NCBI RefSeq assembly: GCF_003173615.1
Contig: NZ_QGNA01000001.1
Span: 620,001 to 684,000, forward strand
DNA length: 64,000 nt
Origin: Falsiroseomonas bella
Lineage (GTDB): Bacteria > Pseudomonadota > Alphaproteobacteria > Acetobacterales > Acetobacteraceae
Direction of reading: 5' to 3'
Of this stretch, positions 27,136-36,398 are shown piece after piece (position 1 is the first letter of the stretch; each line of letters starts with the position of its first letter). The notes under the pieces are model-generated. The model was not told where the DNA came from, did no database searches, and worked only from the letters and a program-made list of their open reading frames with translations. The translations under genes and the position numbers were made by a program.

Positions 27136-28806
27136 TCAGAACAGCCCCTCCACATTCCCGGCCGCATCCAGCGTGATCGTCTCCGCGGCGGGGCGGCGCG
27201 GCAGGCCCGGCATCGTCATGATCTCCCCGCAGATCGCCACCACGAAGCCCGCGCCGGCGGAGAGGCGCACGTCGCGCAGCGGCAGCGCATGGCCGCTTGG
27301 CGCGCCGAGCGCGGTCGGGTCCACGCTGAAGGAATACTGCGTCTTCGCCACGCAGACCGGCAGGTGTCCGAAGCCTTCCTGCTCCCACCGCGCCAGGCGC
27401 TGCGCGACCGGCGCCGGAATGGTCACCTCCGCGGCGCGATAGATCTCGCGCGCGATGGTGCGCAGCTTCTCGGCCAGCGGCATCGCATCCGGGTAGAGCG
27501 GGGCGAAGCGCGCCGCGCCGCGATCGAGCCGCGCCTTCACCGCCCGGGCCAGGTCCATCGCCCCCTCGGCGCCGTCGGCCCAGTGCGTGCAGAGGATCGC
27601 CTCGGTGTCGAGCCGCGCCATCGCCTGCTGGATCGCCGCGATCTCCGCTGCCGTGTCGGAGGTGAAGCGGTTCAGCGCCACCACCACCGGCAGGCCGAAC
27701 TTGTGCATGTTCTCGACATGGCGGGCGAGGTTCACCACGCCGCGCTCCACCGCCGCCACGTCCTCCCGCCCCAGATCGGCTTTGGCCACGCCGCCGTGCA
27801 TCTTGAGCGCGCGAACGGTCGCGACGACGACGCAGGCCCCCGGCTCCAGCCCGGCCAAGCGGCACTTGATGTCCAGGAACTTCTCCGCGCCGAGATCGGC
27901 GCCGAAGCCCGCTTCCGTGACCACCACATCGGCCAGGCCGAGGCCGAGGCGCGTGGCGACGACGCTGTTGCAACCATGCGCGATGTTGGCGAAGGGGCCG
28001 CCATGCACCAGCGCCGGGGAGCCCGCGATGGTCTGCACCAGGTTTGGCGACAGCGCATCCTTCAGCAGCACCGCCATGGCGCCGTCCGCCTTGAGGTCCG
28101 CCGCGGTCACCGCCTTCCCGTCCCGCGTGCGGCCCACGATCATCCGGCCGAGCCGCGCCTTGAGGTCGGCGAGGTCACGCGCCAGGCAGAACACCGCCAT
28201 CACCTCGGACGCCACGGTGATGTCGAACCCGTCCTCCCGCACCACGCCCTGCGTCGCGCCGCCGAGGCCGACGACGCAGTCGCGCAGGTTGCGGTCGTTC
28301 ATGTCCATCGCCCGCCGCCAGGTGACGCGCCGCGGATCGAGGCCGAGCTCGTTTCCCCAGTAGAGGTGATTGTCGAGCATCGCGGAGAGCAGGTTGTTGG
28401 CGCTGGTGATCGCGTGGAAGTCGCCCGTGAAGTGGAGGTTGATGTCCTCCATCGGCAGCACCTGCGCGTAGCCGCCGCCCGTGGCGCCGCCCTTCACCCC
28501 GAAGCACGGCCCGAGCGAGGGCTCGCGCAGCGCGATCATGGTGCGGCTGCCGAGCGCGTTCAGCGCATCGCCGAGGCCGATGGTGGTGGTGGTCTTGCCC
28601 TCCCCGGCCGGGGTCGGGCTGATGCCCGTCACCAGCACCAGCTTGCCGGCCGGGCGGGCGGAGGCCTCCGCGACGAAGTCCTGGGACAGCTTGGCCTTGT
28701 ACTTGCCGTAGGGCTCGAGCGCCGAATCGGGGATGCCGGCCCTCGCGGCGATTTCGGCGATCGGGCGGAGCGTCGCGGCGCGCGCGATATCGAGGTCCGT
28801 CGGCAT
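27136..28806 (-). CDS. fhs: formate-tetrahydrofolate ligase
   Basis: A 556-residue cytoplasmic enzyme that makes 10-formyl-THF from formate, THF and ATP. The P-loop region is [19 protein letters not shown] at about residues 64-82, followed by [23 protein letters not shown] and [20 protein letters not shown], all signatures of Fhs. The ATG at 28806 is chosen because the upstream frame has no family sequence. It feeds one-carbon units to purine, methionine and serine metabolism; metF lies 6 kb away. The gene stands alone, divergent from a MipA/OmpV gene. Confidence 0.97.
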   Translation of the reverse strand: MPTDLDIARAATLRPIAEIAARAGIPDSALEPYGKYKAKLSQDFVAEASARPAGKLVLVTGISPTPAGEGKTTTTIGLGDALNALGSRTMIALREPSLGPCFGVKGGATGGGYAQVLPMEDINLHFTGDFHAITSANNLLSAMLDNHLYWGNELGLDPRRVTWRRAMDMNDRNLRDCVVGLGGATQGVVREDGFDITVASEVMAVFCLARDLADLKARLGRMIVGRTRDGKAVTAADLKADGAMAVLLKDALSPNLVQTIAGSPALVHGGPFANIAHGCNSVVATRLGLGLADVVVTEAGFGADLGAEKFLDIKCRLAGLEPGACVVVATVRALKMHGGVAKADLGREDVAAVERGVVNLARHVENMHKFGLPVVVALNRFTSDTAAEIAAIQQAMARLDTEAILCTHWADGAEGAMDLARAVKARLDRGAARFAPLYPDAMPLAEKLRTIAREIYRAAEVTIPAPVAQRLARWEQEGFGHLPVCVAKTQYSFSVDPTALGAPSGHALPLRDVRLSAGAGFVVAICGEIMTMPGLPRRPAAETITLDAAGNVEGLF

Positions 28807-28889
28807 GGCCGCGCTTTTCTCCGGATTGTGCAGGGCGTCCCGCGGGCGCTTATCCGGCCGGGAGCGAAAGGTAAAGCGGTGGAACTCGG

Positions 28890-28912
28890 GCGCCGAGACA
28901 CCATCTCGGCGC
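28890..28912. promoter_or_regulatory. inverted repeat between fhs and the mipA-like gene
   Basis: GCGCCGAGA (28890-28898) and TCTCGGCGC (28904-28912) form a perfect 9-base inverted repeat with a CACCA spacer, in the 131-base divergent gap. It could be an operator for either gene or a leader hairpin of fhs. No riboswitch core was recognised. Confidence 0.4.
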
Positions 28913-28937
28913 GAAATCCAGGGTGGACCTCCTTTCG

Positions 28938-29750
28938 ATGAACCGACTCCTGCGCGGGCTCGCCGCATTGCTGCCGTGCCTTCTCGCAGCGCCCGCATGG
29001 GCACAGACAGGCCTCGCCCCGCAGGCCGCCCCGGCCCTGGGCCAGCCGCAGCAGGACCGGTGGCGGGTCGGCATCGCCATCGGCGCGCTGCTCTCCCCGG
29101 ACTATCTCGGCTCCAACGATTTCATCGTCCGGCCGCTGGCGTCGCCCGACATTCGCTCGCCGAACGACACCTTCTTCCTGTCCTTCCGCGACGGGCTCGG
29201 CACCACCTTGCTGCGGGACGGTGGCTTGAGCGCCGGGCTGGTGCTGAAGCCGCGCTTCGGCCGCGACCAGGACGACAACGCGGCCCTCGCGGGCATGGGC
29301 GACATCCGCATCTCCGGCGAGGGTGGCGCCTTCCTGTCCTACGGCACGCGTGAATGGCTCGCCCGCGGCGAGGTGCGGCAGGCCTTCGGCGGCTATTCGG
29401 GCGTTGTGGCCGAAGCCCGGCTCGACCGTATCTTCCGGCCACGGCAGGACCTGATCCTGTCCACCGGACCGCGGCTGTCCTGGGGCAATTCCGGCTTCGC
29501 CGAGACCTGGTTCGGCGTGGACCCCTCGCAGTCGCAAAGAAGCGGCTACGCCGTGTTCACGCCGAACGACTACTGGTTCGCGGCGGTCGCGGGCGGCGCG
29601 ACCTGGGTGATCAACGACCGATGGGCGTTGATCGCCTTCGGTGAGGTCGGCCAGATCTTCGGCGATTCCGCCGACAGCCCGCTGGTGCAGCGCGGCAGCG
29701 CGACCCAGGGCGTGGTCGGGCTGACATTGGCCTACCGCTTCTGGCCGTGA
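28938..29750 (+). CDS. MipA/OmpV-family outer-membrane protein
   Basis: A 270-residue beta-barrel protein. The signal peptide ([21 protein letters not shown]) is cleaved near residue 22. The mature part has the family features: [19 protein letters not shown], then [25 protein letters not shown], and a C-terminal aromatic end ([10 protein letters not shown]) suited to outer-membrane insertion. MipA of E. coli scaffolds murein enzymes, but many members have unknown roles. The ATG at 28938 is preferred over an in-frame GTG at 28923. Confidence 0.87.
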   Translation: MNRLLRGLAALLPCLLAAPAWAQTGLAPQAAPALGQPQQDRWRVGIAIGALLSPDYLGSNDFIVRPLASPDIRSPNDTFFLSFRDGLGTTLLRDGGLSAGLVLKPRFGRDQDDNAALAGMGDIRISGEGGAFLSYGTREWLARGEVRQAFGGYSGVVAEARLDRIFRPRQDLILSTGPRLSWGNSGFAETWFGVDPSQSQRSGYAVFTPNDYWFAAVAGGATWVINDRWALIAFGEVGQIFGDSADSPLVQRGSATQGVVGLTLAYRFWP

Positions 29751-29781
29751 CACCAGGCGTCGCCCGGCGCGTTGCGCGCGC

Positions 29782-29991
29782 ATGGCGAGCCCCTGCATCG
29801 ATGTCTGCCGCTACGACAGCGCCACCGGCTGGTGCTTCGGCTGCGGCATGACGAAGCCCGAGAAGAAGCGCTGGAAGAAGGACAAGGAGGGGCGGCCGGC
29901 GCTGCGCTCCGCCCTGGCCGCGCGCCTGGCCGAGCTTGGCGCGGCCGGTTGGCCCACCGGCAAGGCAGCGCGCAAGGCCGGCAAGGGGTGA
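29782..29991 (+). CDS. DUF1289-family small Cys-rich protein
   Basis: A 69-residue protein with the DUF1289 signature SPCIDVCRYDSATGWCFGCG at residues 3-22, where the four cysteines could bind a metal or an Fe-S cluster, followed by a Lys-rich tail. The family is widespread in proteobacteria and has no established function. It lies 31 bases after the MipA-like gene and may be co-transcribed. Confidence 0.85.
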   Translation: MASPCIDVCRYDSATGWCFGCGMTKPEKKRWKKDKEGRPALRSALAARLAELGAAGWPTGKAARKAGKG

Positions 29992-30021
29992 TGGACCCGG
30001 AGATTCCCGGAATGGCAAGGC

Positions 30022-30037
30022 GTTGCAATGATGCAAC
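30022..30037. promoter_or_regulatory. palindrome upstream of the ompW FNR box
   Basis: GTTGCA-ATGA-TGCAAC is a perfect inverted repeat (extendable to CGTTGCA/TGCAACG) that ends 24 bases before the FNR-type box. It looks like an operator for a second regulator of ompW. The regulator cannot be named from sequence. Confidence 0.4.
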
Positions 30038-30061
30038 GGTATGCTGCATCGCGGTAGTGTC

Positions 30062-30075
30062 TTGATTTAGGTCAA
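30062..30075 (+). promoter_or_regulatory. FNR/FixK-type box upstream of ompW
   Basis: TTGATTTAGGTCAA matches the FNR/FixK consensus TTGAT-N4-ATCAA at nine of ten positions. It is centred about 82 bases before the ompW ATG, so a promoter with the box near -41.5 would begin transcription near 30110. OmpW is FNR-regulated in enterobacteria, which fits oxygen control. Confidence 0.72.
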
Positions 30076-30150
30076 GGTTCTCCGAACCCGCTGGTTGAAG
30101 TCTCCCTGCCGCGGTCGCGCAGAGACAGGCCGCGGATCGGAAGGCTCAAG

Positions 30151-30792
30151 ATGAACGTCAAGATGATCGCCGCGGCCCTGGCCCTCGCCACCGCGGCCGC
30201 GCCGGCGCTGGCGCAGGACGCGCGCGGCAAGCGGGCGGGCGACTTCGTGCTCGGCGCGGGGCTGATCGGCGTGCTGCCCGTCTCCGGCGGCAGCACCAGC
30301 ATCGGCGGCACCCCGAGCGCGAGCGATTCGGTGACGCCGCAGCTCGATTTCACCTACTACATCTCGCCGAACATCGCGCTGAACCTGATCGCCGCCACGT
30401 CCCGCCACGATGTGGAGGTGCAGAACGTGCCCGGCGCCGGCACGATCGACCTGGGCCGGGTCTGGGCCCTGCCGCCCACCCTGACGCTGCAGTACCACCC
30501 GCTGCCGGCCTCGCGCTTCAGCCCCTATATCGGCGTCGGGTTGAACTACACCGTGTTCTACGGCGAGGGCGGCGGGCGCAGCGCCGGCATCAACTCGGTG
30601 GATGTCGAGAATGCCTGGGGCTGGGCGCTGAATGCCGGCGTGGACTACGAGATCACGCCCAACTGGCTCGCCAACCTCGACGTGAAGCGCATCTGGCTGA
30701 GCCCGGATGTGCGGGTGAATGGCGGGGCCGTGACCGGCCAGGCCGATCTCGATCCCTGGGTCATCGGCGTGAGTGTCCGCTACCGGTTCTGA
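30151..30792 (+). CDS. ompW: OmpW-family outer-membrane protein
   Basis: A 213-residue protein with a signal peptide ending at APALAQ (about residue 22). The mature part follows the OmpW pattern of an eight-stranded barrel: GDFVLGAGLIGVLPVSG, LDFTYYISPNIALNLIAAT, LQYHPLPASRFSPYIGVGLNYT and a C-terminal GVSVRYRF. OmpW forms a small hydrophobic channel and is often induced at low oxygen or under stress. An FNR-type box and a second palindrome lie upstream, so oxygen-dependent expression is likely. Confidence 0.92.
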   Translation: MNVKMIAAALALATAAAPALAQDARGKRAGDFVLGAGLIGVLPVSGGSTSIGGTPSASDSVTPQLDFTYYISPNIALNLIAATSRHDVEVQNVPGAGTIDLGRVWALPPTLTLQYHPLPASRFSPYIGVGLNYTVFYGEGGGRSAGINSVDVENAWGWALNAGVDYEITPNWLANLDVKRIWLSPDVRVNGGAVTGQADLDPWVIGVSVRYRF

Positions 30793-30884
30793 TCTCCCGG
30801 GCGGCATAGGCCGACGCGGTTGGCAGAGGGGGGCGGGGCGCGGTAGAAGCCCGGCCTCCACTCCCTCCGCCGGAAGTCCTGCCC

Positions 30885-32564
30885 ATGCCTGCGTGGCAAT
30901 ACGTCTATGTGATGAAAGACCTCACCAAGTCCTATCCGGGCGGGCGCGAGGTCTTCAAGGGCATCACCCTCTCCTTCCTGCCCGACGCCAAGATCGGCGT
31001 GCTCGGCCCGAACGGGGCCGGCAAGTCCACGCTGATGAAGATCATGGCCGGCCTCGACAAGGAATTCGGCGGCGAGGCCTGGGCCGCGGAGGGGGCGCGC
31101 GTCGGCTACCTGCCGCAGGAGCCGCACCTCAACCCCGACAAGACGGTCGGCGAGAACGTCATGGAGGCGTTCACCGAGCTCAACGCGCAGATGAAGCGCT
31201 TCAACGAGATCTCGGAGGCCTTCGCCAACGAGATGTCGGAGGACGAGATGAACGCCCTGCTCGCCGAGCAGGCCGCGCTGCAGGAGAAGATCGACGCCGC
31301 CGAGGGATGGGAGATGGAGCGGCGGGTGGAGATCGCGCTGGACGCGCTGCGCTGCCCGCCCTTCGACAGCCCGGTGGCGCATCTCTCGGGCGGCGAGCGC
31401 CGGCGCGTCGCGCTGTGCAAGCTGCTGCTGGAAAAGCCCGACCTGCTGCTGCTGGACGAGCCGACCAACCACCTCGATGCCGAAAGCGTCGCCTGGCTGG
31501 AGAAGACGCTGCGCGAATGGCAGGGCGCGGTGCTGGTCGTCACCCATGACCGCTACTTCCTGGACAACGTGACCAACTGGATCCTGGAAGTGGATCGCGG
31601 GCGCGGCTTCCCGTACCAGGGGAACTACAGTTCCTACCTCGACCAGAAGCGCAAGCGCCTGCAGCAGGAGGAGCGCGAGGAGAGCGCGCGGCAGCGCCAG
31701 CTTGCTCGGGAGCAGGAGTGGATCGGGCGTTCCCCGGCCGCGCGCCAGGCCAAGTCCAAGGCGCGCATCACCGCCTATGAGGACCTGCTGGCCAAGAGCC
31801 AGGAGAAAGGCATCGGCGAGGCCGAGATCGTGATCCCGCCCGCGCCGCGCCTCGGCAACCTGGTCATCCAGGCAGAGAAGCTGCGCAAGGGCTACGGCAA
31901 CCGCCTGCTGATCGAGGACCTCGACTTCAAGCTGCCGCCGGGCGGCATCGTCGGCATCATCGGGCCCAACGGCGCGGGCAAGTCCACGCTGTTCAAGATG
32001 ATCACCGGCGTCGAGCAGCCCGACGGCGGCAAGCTGACCATCGGTGACAGCGTGAAGCTCGGCTACGTGGACCAGTCGCGCGACAGCCTCGACGACAACA
32101 AGACCGTCTGGCAGGAAATCTCGGACGGGATGGACCAGATCACCATCGGCAAGCGCACCATCCCGTCGCGCGCCTACGTCGCCGCCTTCAACTTCAAGGG
32201 CGCCGACCAGCAGAAGCGCGTGGGCATCCTCTCGGGCGGCGAGCGCAACCGCGTGCACCTGGCAAAGATGCTGAAGCGCGAGCACAACGTGCTGCTGCTG
32301 GACGAGCCGACCAACGACCTCGACGTGGACACGCTGCGCGCGCTGGAAGACGCGCTCGAGGATTTCGCGGGCTGCGCGGTGGTGATCAGCCACGACCGCT
32401 GGTTCCTCGACCGTCTCGCGACCCACATCCTCGCCTTCGAGGGCGACAGCCATGTCGAGTGGTTCGAGGGCAATTTCGAGGCCTATGAGAACGACAAGCG
32501 CCGCCGTCTCGGCGCCGCCGCCACCGAGCCGCACCGGCTGAAGTACAAGCCGCTCGCCAGGTGA
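30885..32564 (+). CDS. ettA: energy-dependent translational throttle protein EttA
   Basis: A 559-residue ABC-F protein with two ATPase cassettes and no membrane domain. Walker A motifs GPNGAGKST occur at about residues 45 and 363, and signature motifs LSGGERRRVAL and LSGGERNRVHLA precede the two Walker B sites (LLLDEPTNHLD and LLLDEPTNDLD). The linker between the cassettes carries the basic P-site tRNA-interaction motif. EttA binds the ribosomal E site and gates the first elongation steps by energy status. The length is normal. The downstream acetyltransferase start overlaps its stop. Confidence 0.96.
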   Translation: MPAWQYVYVMKDLTKSYPGGREVFKGITLSFLPDAKIGVLGPNGAGKSTLMKIMAGLDKEFGGEAWAAEGARVGYLPQEPHLNPDKTVGENVMEAFTELNAQMKRFNEISEAFANEMSEDEMNALLAEQAALQEKIDAAEGWEMERRVEIALDALRCPPFDSPVAHLSGGERRRVALCKLLLEKPDLLLLDEPTNHLDAESVAWLEKTLREWQGAVLVVTHDRYFLDNVTNWILEVDRGRGFPYQGNYSSYLDQKRKRLQQEEREESARQRQLAREQEWIGRSPAARQAKSKARITAYEDLLAKSQEKGIGEAEIVIPPAPRLGNLVIQAEKLRKGYGNRLLIEDLDFKLPPGGIVGIIGPNGAGKSTLFKMITGVEQPDGGKLTIGDSVKLGYVDQSRDSLDDNKTVWQEISDGMDQITIGKRTIPSRAYVAAFNFKGADQQKRVGILSGGERNRVHLAKMLKREHNVLLLDEPTNDLDVDTLRALEDALEDFAGCAVVISHDRWFLDRLATHILAFEGDSHVEWFEGNFEAYENDKRRRLGAAATEPHRLKYKPLAR

Positions 32565-33079
32565 GCATCGGGCTGCATGGCGCGCCGCGCACGCTGAACA
32601 CGGCGCGCCTCTCCCTCCTTCCGCCGGCGCCGGAGCAGCTGCCCGACCTCATCCGCCTCAAGGCCGACGAAGCCGTCTTCGGCTTCATGCTGCACGGCGT
32701 GCGCACGCCCGCGCGCACGAAGGAGGAGCTCGAGGACGACATCGAGTTCTGGCTGGTGCGCGGCTACGGCACCTGGAGCGTCTTCGAGCGGGAGACCGGC
32801 ACCTTCCTCGGCATCTGCGGGCTGATGGAACGGCCCGACGGGCGCGGCGTGGCGCTGCGCTTCGCGCTCTGGCCGGAGTGCCGCGGCAAGGGCTATGCGC
32901 GGGAAGCGGCGGCGGCCGCGCTGGCCTTCGGCCACCGCGCCGGCCTCAAGCGGATCATCGCGGTGGCGCGGGAGACGAACCTGTCCTCTCGCGGCGTGCT
33001 GACGGATATCGGCATGCGCGAATGCGGCGAGTTCCGCCACCAGGGCCACCGGATGCTGGTGTTCGAGAGTCTTCGTTAG
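32561..33079 (+). CDS. GNAT-family N-acetyltransferase
   Basis: A 172-residue acetyltransferase of the RimJ/RimL-like group. Recognisable parts are LNTARLSLLPPAPEQLPDLIRL at the start, GVALRFALWPECRGKGYAREAA (acetyl-CoA-binding loop, with R-G-K-G-Y-A at about 108-113) and VARETNLSSRGVLTDIGM near the end. The substrate is unknown. The GTG start overlaps the ettA stop by four bases, so it is translated from the ettA message. Confidence 0.85.
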   Translation: MSIGLHGAPRTLNTARLSLLPPAPEQLPDLIRLKADEAVFGFMLHGVRTPARTKEELEDDIEFWLVRGYGTWSVFERETGTFLGICGLMERPDGRGVALRFALWPECRGKGYAREAAAAALAFGHRAGLKRIIAVARETNLSSRGVLTDIGMRECGEFRHQGHRMLVFESLR

Positions 33080-33109
33080 GCCTCATGCGCCGGCGGCAGT
33101 CCCGGCGCG

Positions 33110-33748
33110 TCAGCCGCCTGCGCGCGCCGCCATCTGCTGGATCTGGTTGCGCATCGCCTGCAGCAGCGCCGCGACCTGACCGCCGTTGCGGGTGATCACG
33201 CTGCTGTATTCGCTGCGCGTGGTCAGCCGCAGGCTCGTTCCCTCGGCGATGACGTCCACGACCTTGGGCTGGCCGCCGATCTCCGCCACGCGCCAGTCCA
33301 GCCCGAAGGCCGGGTTGCCCGGCCGCTCCACCACGGTGTTGACCAGCGCATCCTCCTCGGTGCGCGCCTGTGTCCGGCCAAGCGTGAAGCGCACGCCCTG
33401 GTATTCGCCGAAGCGCGACGAGAGGTTGTGGATCAGCACCTGCTCGAAGAGCTTGAGGTATTCCTGCTGCTGCTCGGGCGTCGCCTGGCGCCACCAGCGG
33501 CCCAGGATGAAACGCCCGACGCCTTCCACGTCCACGGCGCGGCGCAGGATCTCCGCCACCCGCTCGCGCCGCTGCGCGACCGACTGGCCGGCGGCGTTGA
33601 TCGCGCCGACAAGCTGCTCCCCGGTCTGCTGGATGAAGGCCGTGGCGCGCCCGATATCCACCTGCTGCGCCATGCCCCCCCGAAGCGGCAGGCCGGTTGC
33701 GACCGCAGCGGCGGCGACCAGGAGAAGGCGGCGGGGCGTGGACGTCAT
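33110..33748 (-). CDS. mlaC: MlaC-type periplasmic phospholipid carrier
   Basis: A 212-residue exported protein with a signal peptide after TPRRLLLVAAAAVATGLPLRGG. The ATG at 33748 is preceded by AGAGGATGACG. The MlaC/Ttg2D core is clear: RVAEILRRAVDVEGVGRFILGRWWRQATPEQQQEYLKLFEQVLI, and GLDWRVAEIGGQPKVVDVIAEGTSL. MlaC carries phospholipids between MlaA in the outer membrane and the MlaFEDB pump. It follows mlaA by 38 bases; mlaB, D, E and F must lie elsewhere. Confidence 0.93.
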   Translation of the reverse strand: MTSTPRRLLLVAAAAVATGLPLRGGMAQQVDIGRATAFIQQTGEQLVGAINAAGQSVAQRRERVAEILRRAVDVEGVGRFILGRWWRQATPEQQQEYLKLFEQVLIHNLSSRFGEYQGVRFTLGRTQARTEEDALVNTVVERPGNPAFGLDWRVAEIGGQPKVVDVIAEGTSLRLTTRSEYSSVITRNGGQVAALLQAMRNQIQQMAARAGG

Positions 33749-33786
33749 CGCGTCATCCTCTCTGCTGCGGCAGGTCTCGACCGCCA

Positions 33787-34581
33787 TCAACGGCGCGGGC
33801 CCTCGATGCCGGTGCCGGCGCCGAAGCCGGTGCCGCGGGCGGCGGGCGATTCGAGACTCTGGTTGCTGATCTCGTTGGCGCGGCGCTGCCGGTAGGCGCT
33901 GCGCAGCGCGGCATACGGGTCGAGGGAGCCCTCGCGCAGGGCATCGAGCGGCTCGATCAGCCCTTCGCGCGTGTCCACGGCGCCCAAGGCACCGCGGCTG
34001 ATCGTCACCGTCTCGATCAGTTCGCCACCGCTCAACCAGGAGAACGGGTCGCTCGCCAGACCCATTGCGGCGCCGCTCAGGTCGCGCGGATTGGATGGCC
34101 CGAGCACCGGAACGAACAGGTAGGGACCCTCCGGGAAGCCCCAGACCGCCAGGGTCTGGCCGAAATCCTCGGTGTGGCCGAGCAGGCCGAAATCCTTCGC
34201 CACGTCGAAGATGCCGCCGATGCCGAGGGTGGTGTTGAGCAGGAACCGCCCGGCCGTGGTGCCGGCGCGCTGCGTCTCGCCCTGCAGCACGTCGTTCACG
34301 AGGATGATCGGGGATCGCAGATTCGCCAGCACGTTGCGGATCGCGGTGCGCACCTCGGGCGGCAGGAAGATACGGTATGCTTCCGCAGCCGGGCGAAGGA
34401 TCAGCGTGTCCAGCCCGTCATTGACGATATACATGGCCCGGTTCAAGGGCTCGATCGGATCGTTGTTGGCCTCGAACTCGGCCACCGCCTCGGGGTCGGT
34501 CGGGTCCGGCCGTGTCGCGCAGGCGCCAAGCGCCAGCGCGGCGCCGAGGGCGAGCGCAACGGGAAGGCGATACGCGGGCAT
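33787..34581 (-). CDS. mlaA: MlaA (VacJ) outer-membrane lipoprotein
   Basis: A 264-residue lipoprotein. The ATG at 34581 opens a signal peptide with lipobox LALGAC (cysteine at about residue 20). The MlaA hallmark DPIEPLNRAMYIVNDGLDTLILRPAAEAYR follows, then FLLNTTLGIGGIFDVAKDFGL and the conserved WGFPEGPYLFVPVLGPSNPRD. It removes mislocalised phospholipids from the outer leaflet of the outer membrane. It is divergent from metF; a TATAAG hexamer 17 bases from TTCCGC in that gap (minus strand, near 34676) is a possible promoter. Confidence 0.95.
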   Translation of the reverse strand: MPAYRLPVALALGAALALGACATRPDPTDPEAVAEFEANNDPIEPLNRAMYIVNDGLDTLILRPAAEAYRIFLPPEVRTAIRNVLANLRSPIILVNDVLQGETQRAGTTAGRFLLNTTLGIGGIFDVAKDFGLLGHTEDFGQTLAVWGFPEGPYLFVPVLGPSNPRDLSGAAMGLASDPFSWLSGGELIETVTISRGALGAVDTREGLIEPLDALREGSLDPYAALRSAYRQRRANEISNQSLESPAARGTGFGAGTGIEGPRR

Positions 34582-34773
34582 GCGCGTGCGGCTCAAGGGG
34601 ACCTCCGGGCGGATATCCGGCGGGGGGGCACCGGACGGTCGCGCCCCGGGACTTCCAAGTGGCGCGGCGGCGCCCTTATAAGCGCCCGCGCGCCGTAGCG
34701 GAACGGTCGTGCTGTTGCGGCGTGTTGCGGGCCGTTGGCGCAGCGTGCCGAGATCGCGGGGGAGTATGCGCGG

Positions 34774-35709
34774 ATGAACATGGCCTTGTCTGGCACGCTG
34801 CAGCGCTGGCTGACCGGCCCGCGCGTGGCCGGCTTGCCGCAGCCCACCGAACTGCCGCCGCCCAAGCTCTCCTTCGAATTCTTCCCGCCGAAGAACGAGA
34901 CGCTGGAGCAGCAGCTCTGGACCGCGATCCGCCGGCTGGAGCCGCTTGCCCCGCGCTTCGTCTCCGTCACCTACGGCGCCGGCGGGTCCACCCGCGCGCG
35001 CACGCACGAAACCGTGTCCCGCCTCGCGCGGGAGACCTCGCTGACGCCGGCGGCGCATCTCACCTGCGTCGGCGCCACCTGCGAGGAGGTGGACGAGGTG
35101 GCGCGCGGCTATCTCGCGGCCGGGGTGCGCCACATCGTCGCGCTCCGCGGCGATCCGCCCGCCGGCGCCAGCGAATACACGCCCCATCCGGGCGGCTACG
35201 CCCAGGCCGAGGACCTGGTGCGCGGCCTCCGCCGCATCGCCGATTTCGACATCAGCGTCGGGGCCTATCCCGAGACGCATCCCGCCGCGACCTCCGCCGA
35301 TGCAGACCTCGACTTCCTCAAGCGCAAGATCGATGCCGGCGCCACGCGGGCCATCACCCAGTATTTCTTCGACACCGACATCTATCTGCGGTTCCTGGAT
35401 CGCTGCGCGGCGGCGGGCATCACCGTCCCGATCGTGCCGGGCATCCTGCCGGTCTCAAACTTCAAGCAGGTGCAGAAGTTCAGCGCGATGTGCGGCGCCT
35501 CGGTTCCCGCCTGGATGGCGCGCCTGTTCGACGGTCTGGACGAGGACGCAGAGACGCGCCGCCTGATCGCCGCCGTCGTCGCGGCGGAACAGGTGCGGCT
35601 GCTGCAGGCCAACGGGGTGGACGAGTTCCACTTCTACACCCTGAACCGCGCCGACCTGACCTATGCCATCGCGCATCTGCTGGGGGTGCGGCCGCAGTCG
35701 GCCGGCTGA
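34774..35709 (+). CDS. metF: methylenetetrahydrofolate reductase
   Basis: A 311-residue flavoenzyme that reduces 5,10-methylene-THF to 5-methyl-THF for methionine synthesis. The ATG at 34774 lies nine bases after GGGGAG. The family signatures are PKLSFEFFPPKNE near residue 30, VSVTYGAGGSTR near 65, RHIVALRGDPP near 120, and ITQYFFDTDIYLRFLDRC near 195. The length is normal. No methionine or SAM riboswitch was recognised in the 190-base gap to mlaA. Confidence 0.96.
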   Translation: MNMALSGTLQRWLTGPRVAGLPQPTELPPPKLSFEFFPPKNETLEQQLWTAIRRLEPLAPRFVSVTYGAGGSTRARTHETVSRLARETSLTPAAHLTCVGATCEEVDEVARGYLAAGVRHIVALRGDPPAGASEYTPHPGGYAQAEDLVRGLRRIADFDISVGAYPETHPAATSADADLDFLKRKIDAGATRAITQYFFDTDIYLRFLDRCAAAGITVPIVPGILPVSNFKQVQKFSAMCGASVPAWMARLFDGLDEDAETRRLIAAVVAAEQVRLLQANGVDEFHFYTLNRADLTYAIAHLLGVRPQSAG

Positions 35710-35813
35710 GGCGGCCCAGTGACCGGAGGGGCGCCGGCCCCGAAGGTGCGGATCGGCCCGCCCGACATCCAGGGAGTCGCCCCGGGCCGGGGCGCATGTG
35801 CCAGGCTGGCCGC

Positions 35814-36398
35814 ATGTCGGCCAGTCCGAAGCTGCCCTTCCACCTGACGCGCGATGAATTCCTGGCCTGGTGCCCGGATGACGGCCAGCGCTGGCAGTTG
35901 CTGGACGGCGAGCCGGTGGCCATGGCGCCGGCCCGGTTCGGGCACGCCGCGCTGCAGTCCGAGGCCTCCCGCCTGCTGTCCAATCACCTCGCCGCGCGCG
36001 GCAGCCCCTGCGTGGTGCTGACGGCGCCCGGCGTCGTGCCGCATTTCCGCGCCGGGGTGAATTTCCGCGTGCCCCACCTGGGCGTCACCTGCACGCCGGT
36101 GCCGCCCGATGCGGTCTTCCTCCCGGCGCCCGTCCTGCTGGTTGAGATCCTCTCGCCCGGCAACGAACGCGACAGCTGGGCGAATGTCTGGGCCTACACG
36201 ACCATCCCGAGCGTGCGGGAGATCCTGGTCCTGCATACGAGGGAAGTCCGCGCGGAGCTGCTGCGACGCCAGCCGGACGGCAACTGGCCCGCCAACTCGC
36301 TGCAGGTGACGCAGGGCGAGCTGGTGCTGGACAGCCTCGGCTTCGCCGGCCCGGTCGGCGCGCTCTACCGGACGGCCGGCATCAGCGGAACAGGTTGA
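35814..36398 (+). CDS. Uma2-family (DUF820) endonuclease-like protein
   Basis: A 194-residue protein with the Uma2 layout. The N-terminal LTRDEFLAWCPDDGQRWQLLDGEPVAMAP segment corresponds to the usual ELIDGE stretch, and the core PPDAVFLPAPVLLVEILSPGNERDSWANVWAYTTIPSVREILVL carries the P-D ... E-x-L-S-P signature of the PD-(D/E)XK fold. The usual lysine after the SP motif is replaced, so activity is uncertain. The family role is not known; members are often found in many copies in cyanobacteria. It stands alone after metF. Confidence 0.8.
   Translation: MSASPKLPFHLTRDEFLAWCPDDGQRWQLLDGEPVAMAPARFGHAALQSEASRLLSNHLAARGSPCVVLTAPGVVPHFRAGVNFRVPHLGVTCTPVPPDAVFLPAPVLLVEILSPGNERDSWANVWAYTTIPSVREILVLHTREVRAELLRRQPDGNWPANSLQVTQGELVLDSLGFAGPVGALYRTAGISGTG

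Noticed and set aside
28807-28937. Possible ZTP or THF riboswitch before fhs
   Set aside because: The conserved sequence blocks of these aptamers are missing; only the simple 9-base inverted repeat is present.
34582-34773. Possible SAM or methionine riboswitch before metF
   Set aside because: No conserved core of a known SAM aptamer could be found. The region looks like a simple divergent promoter gap.
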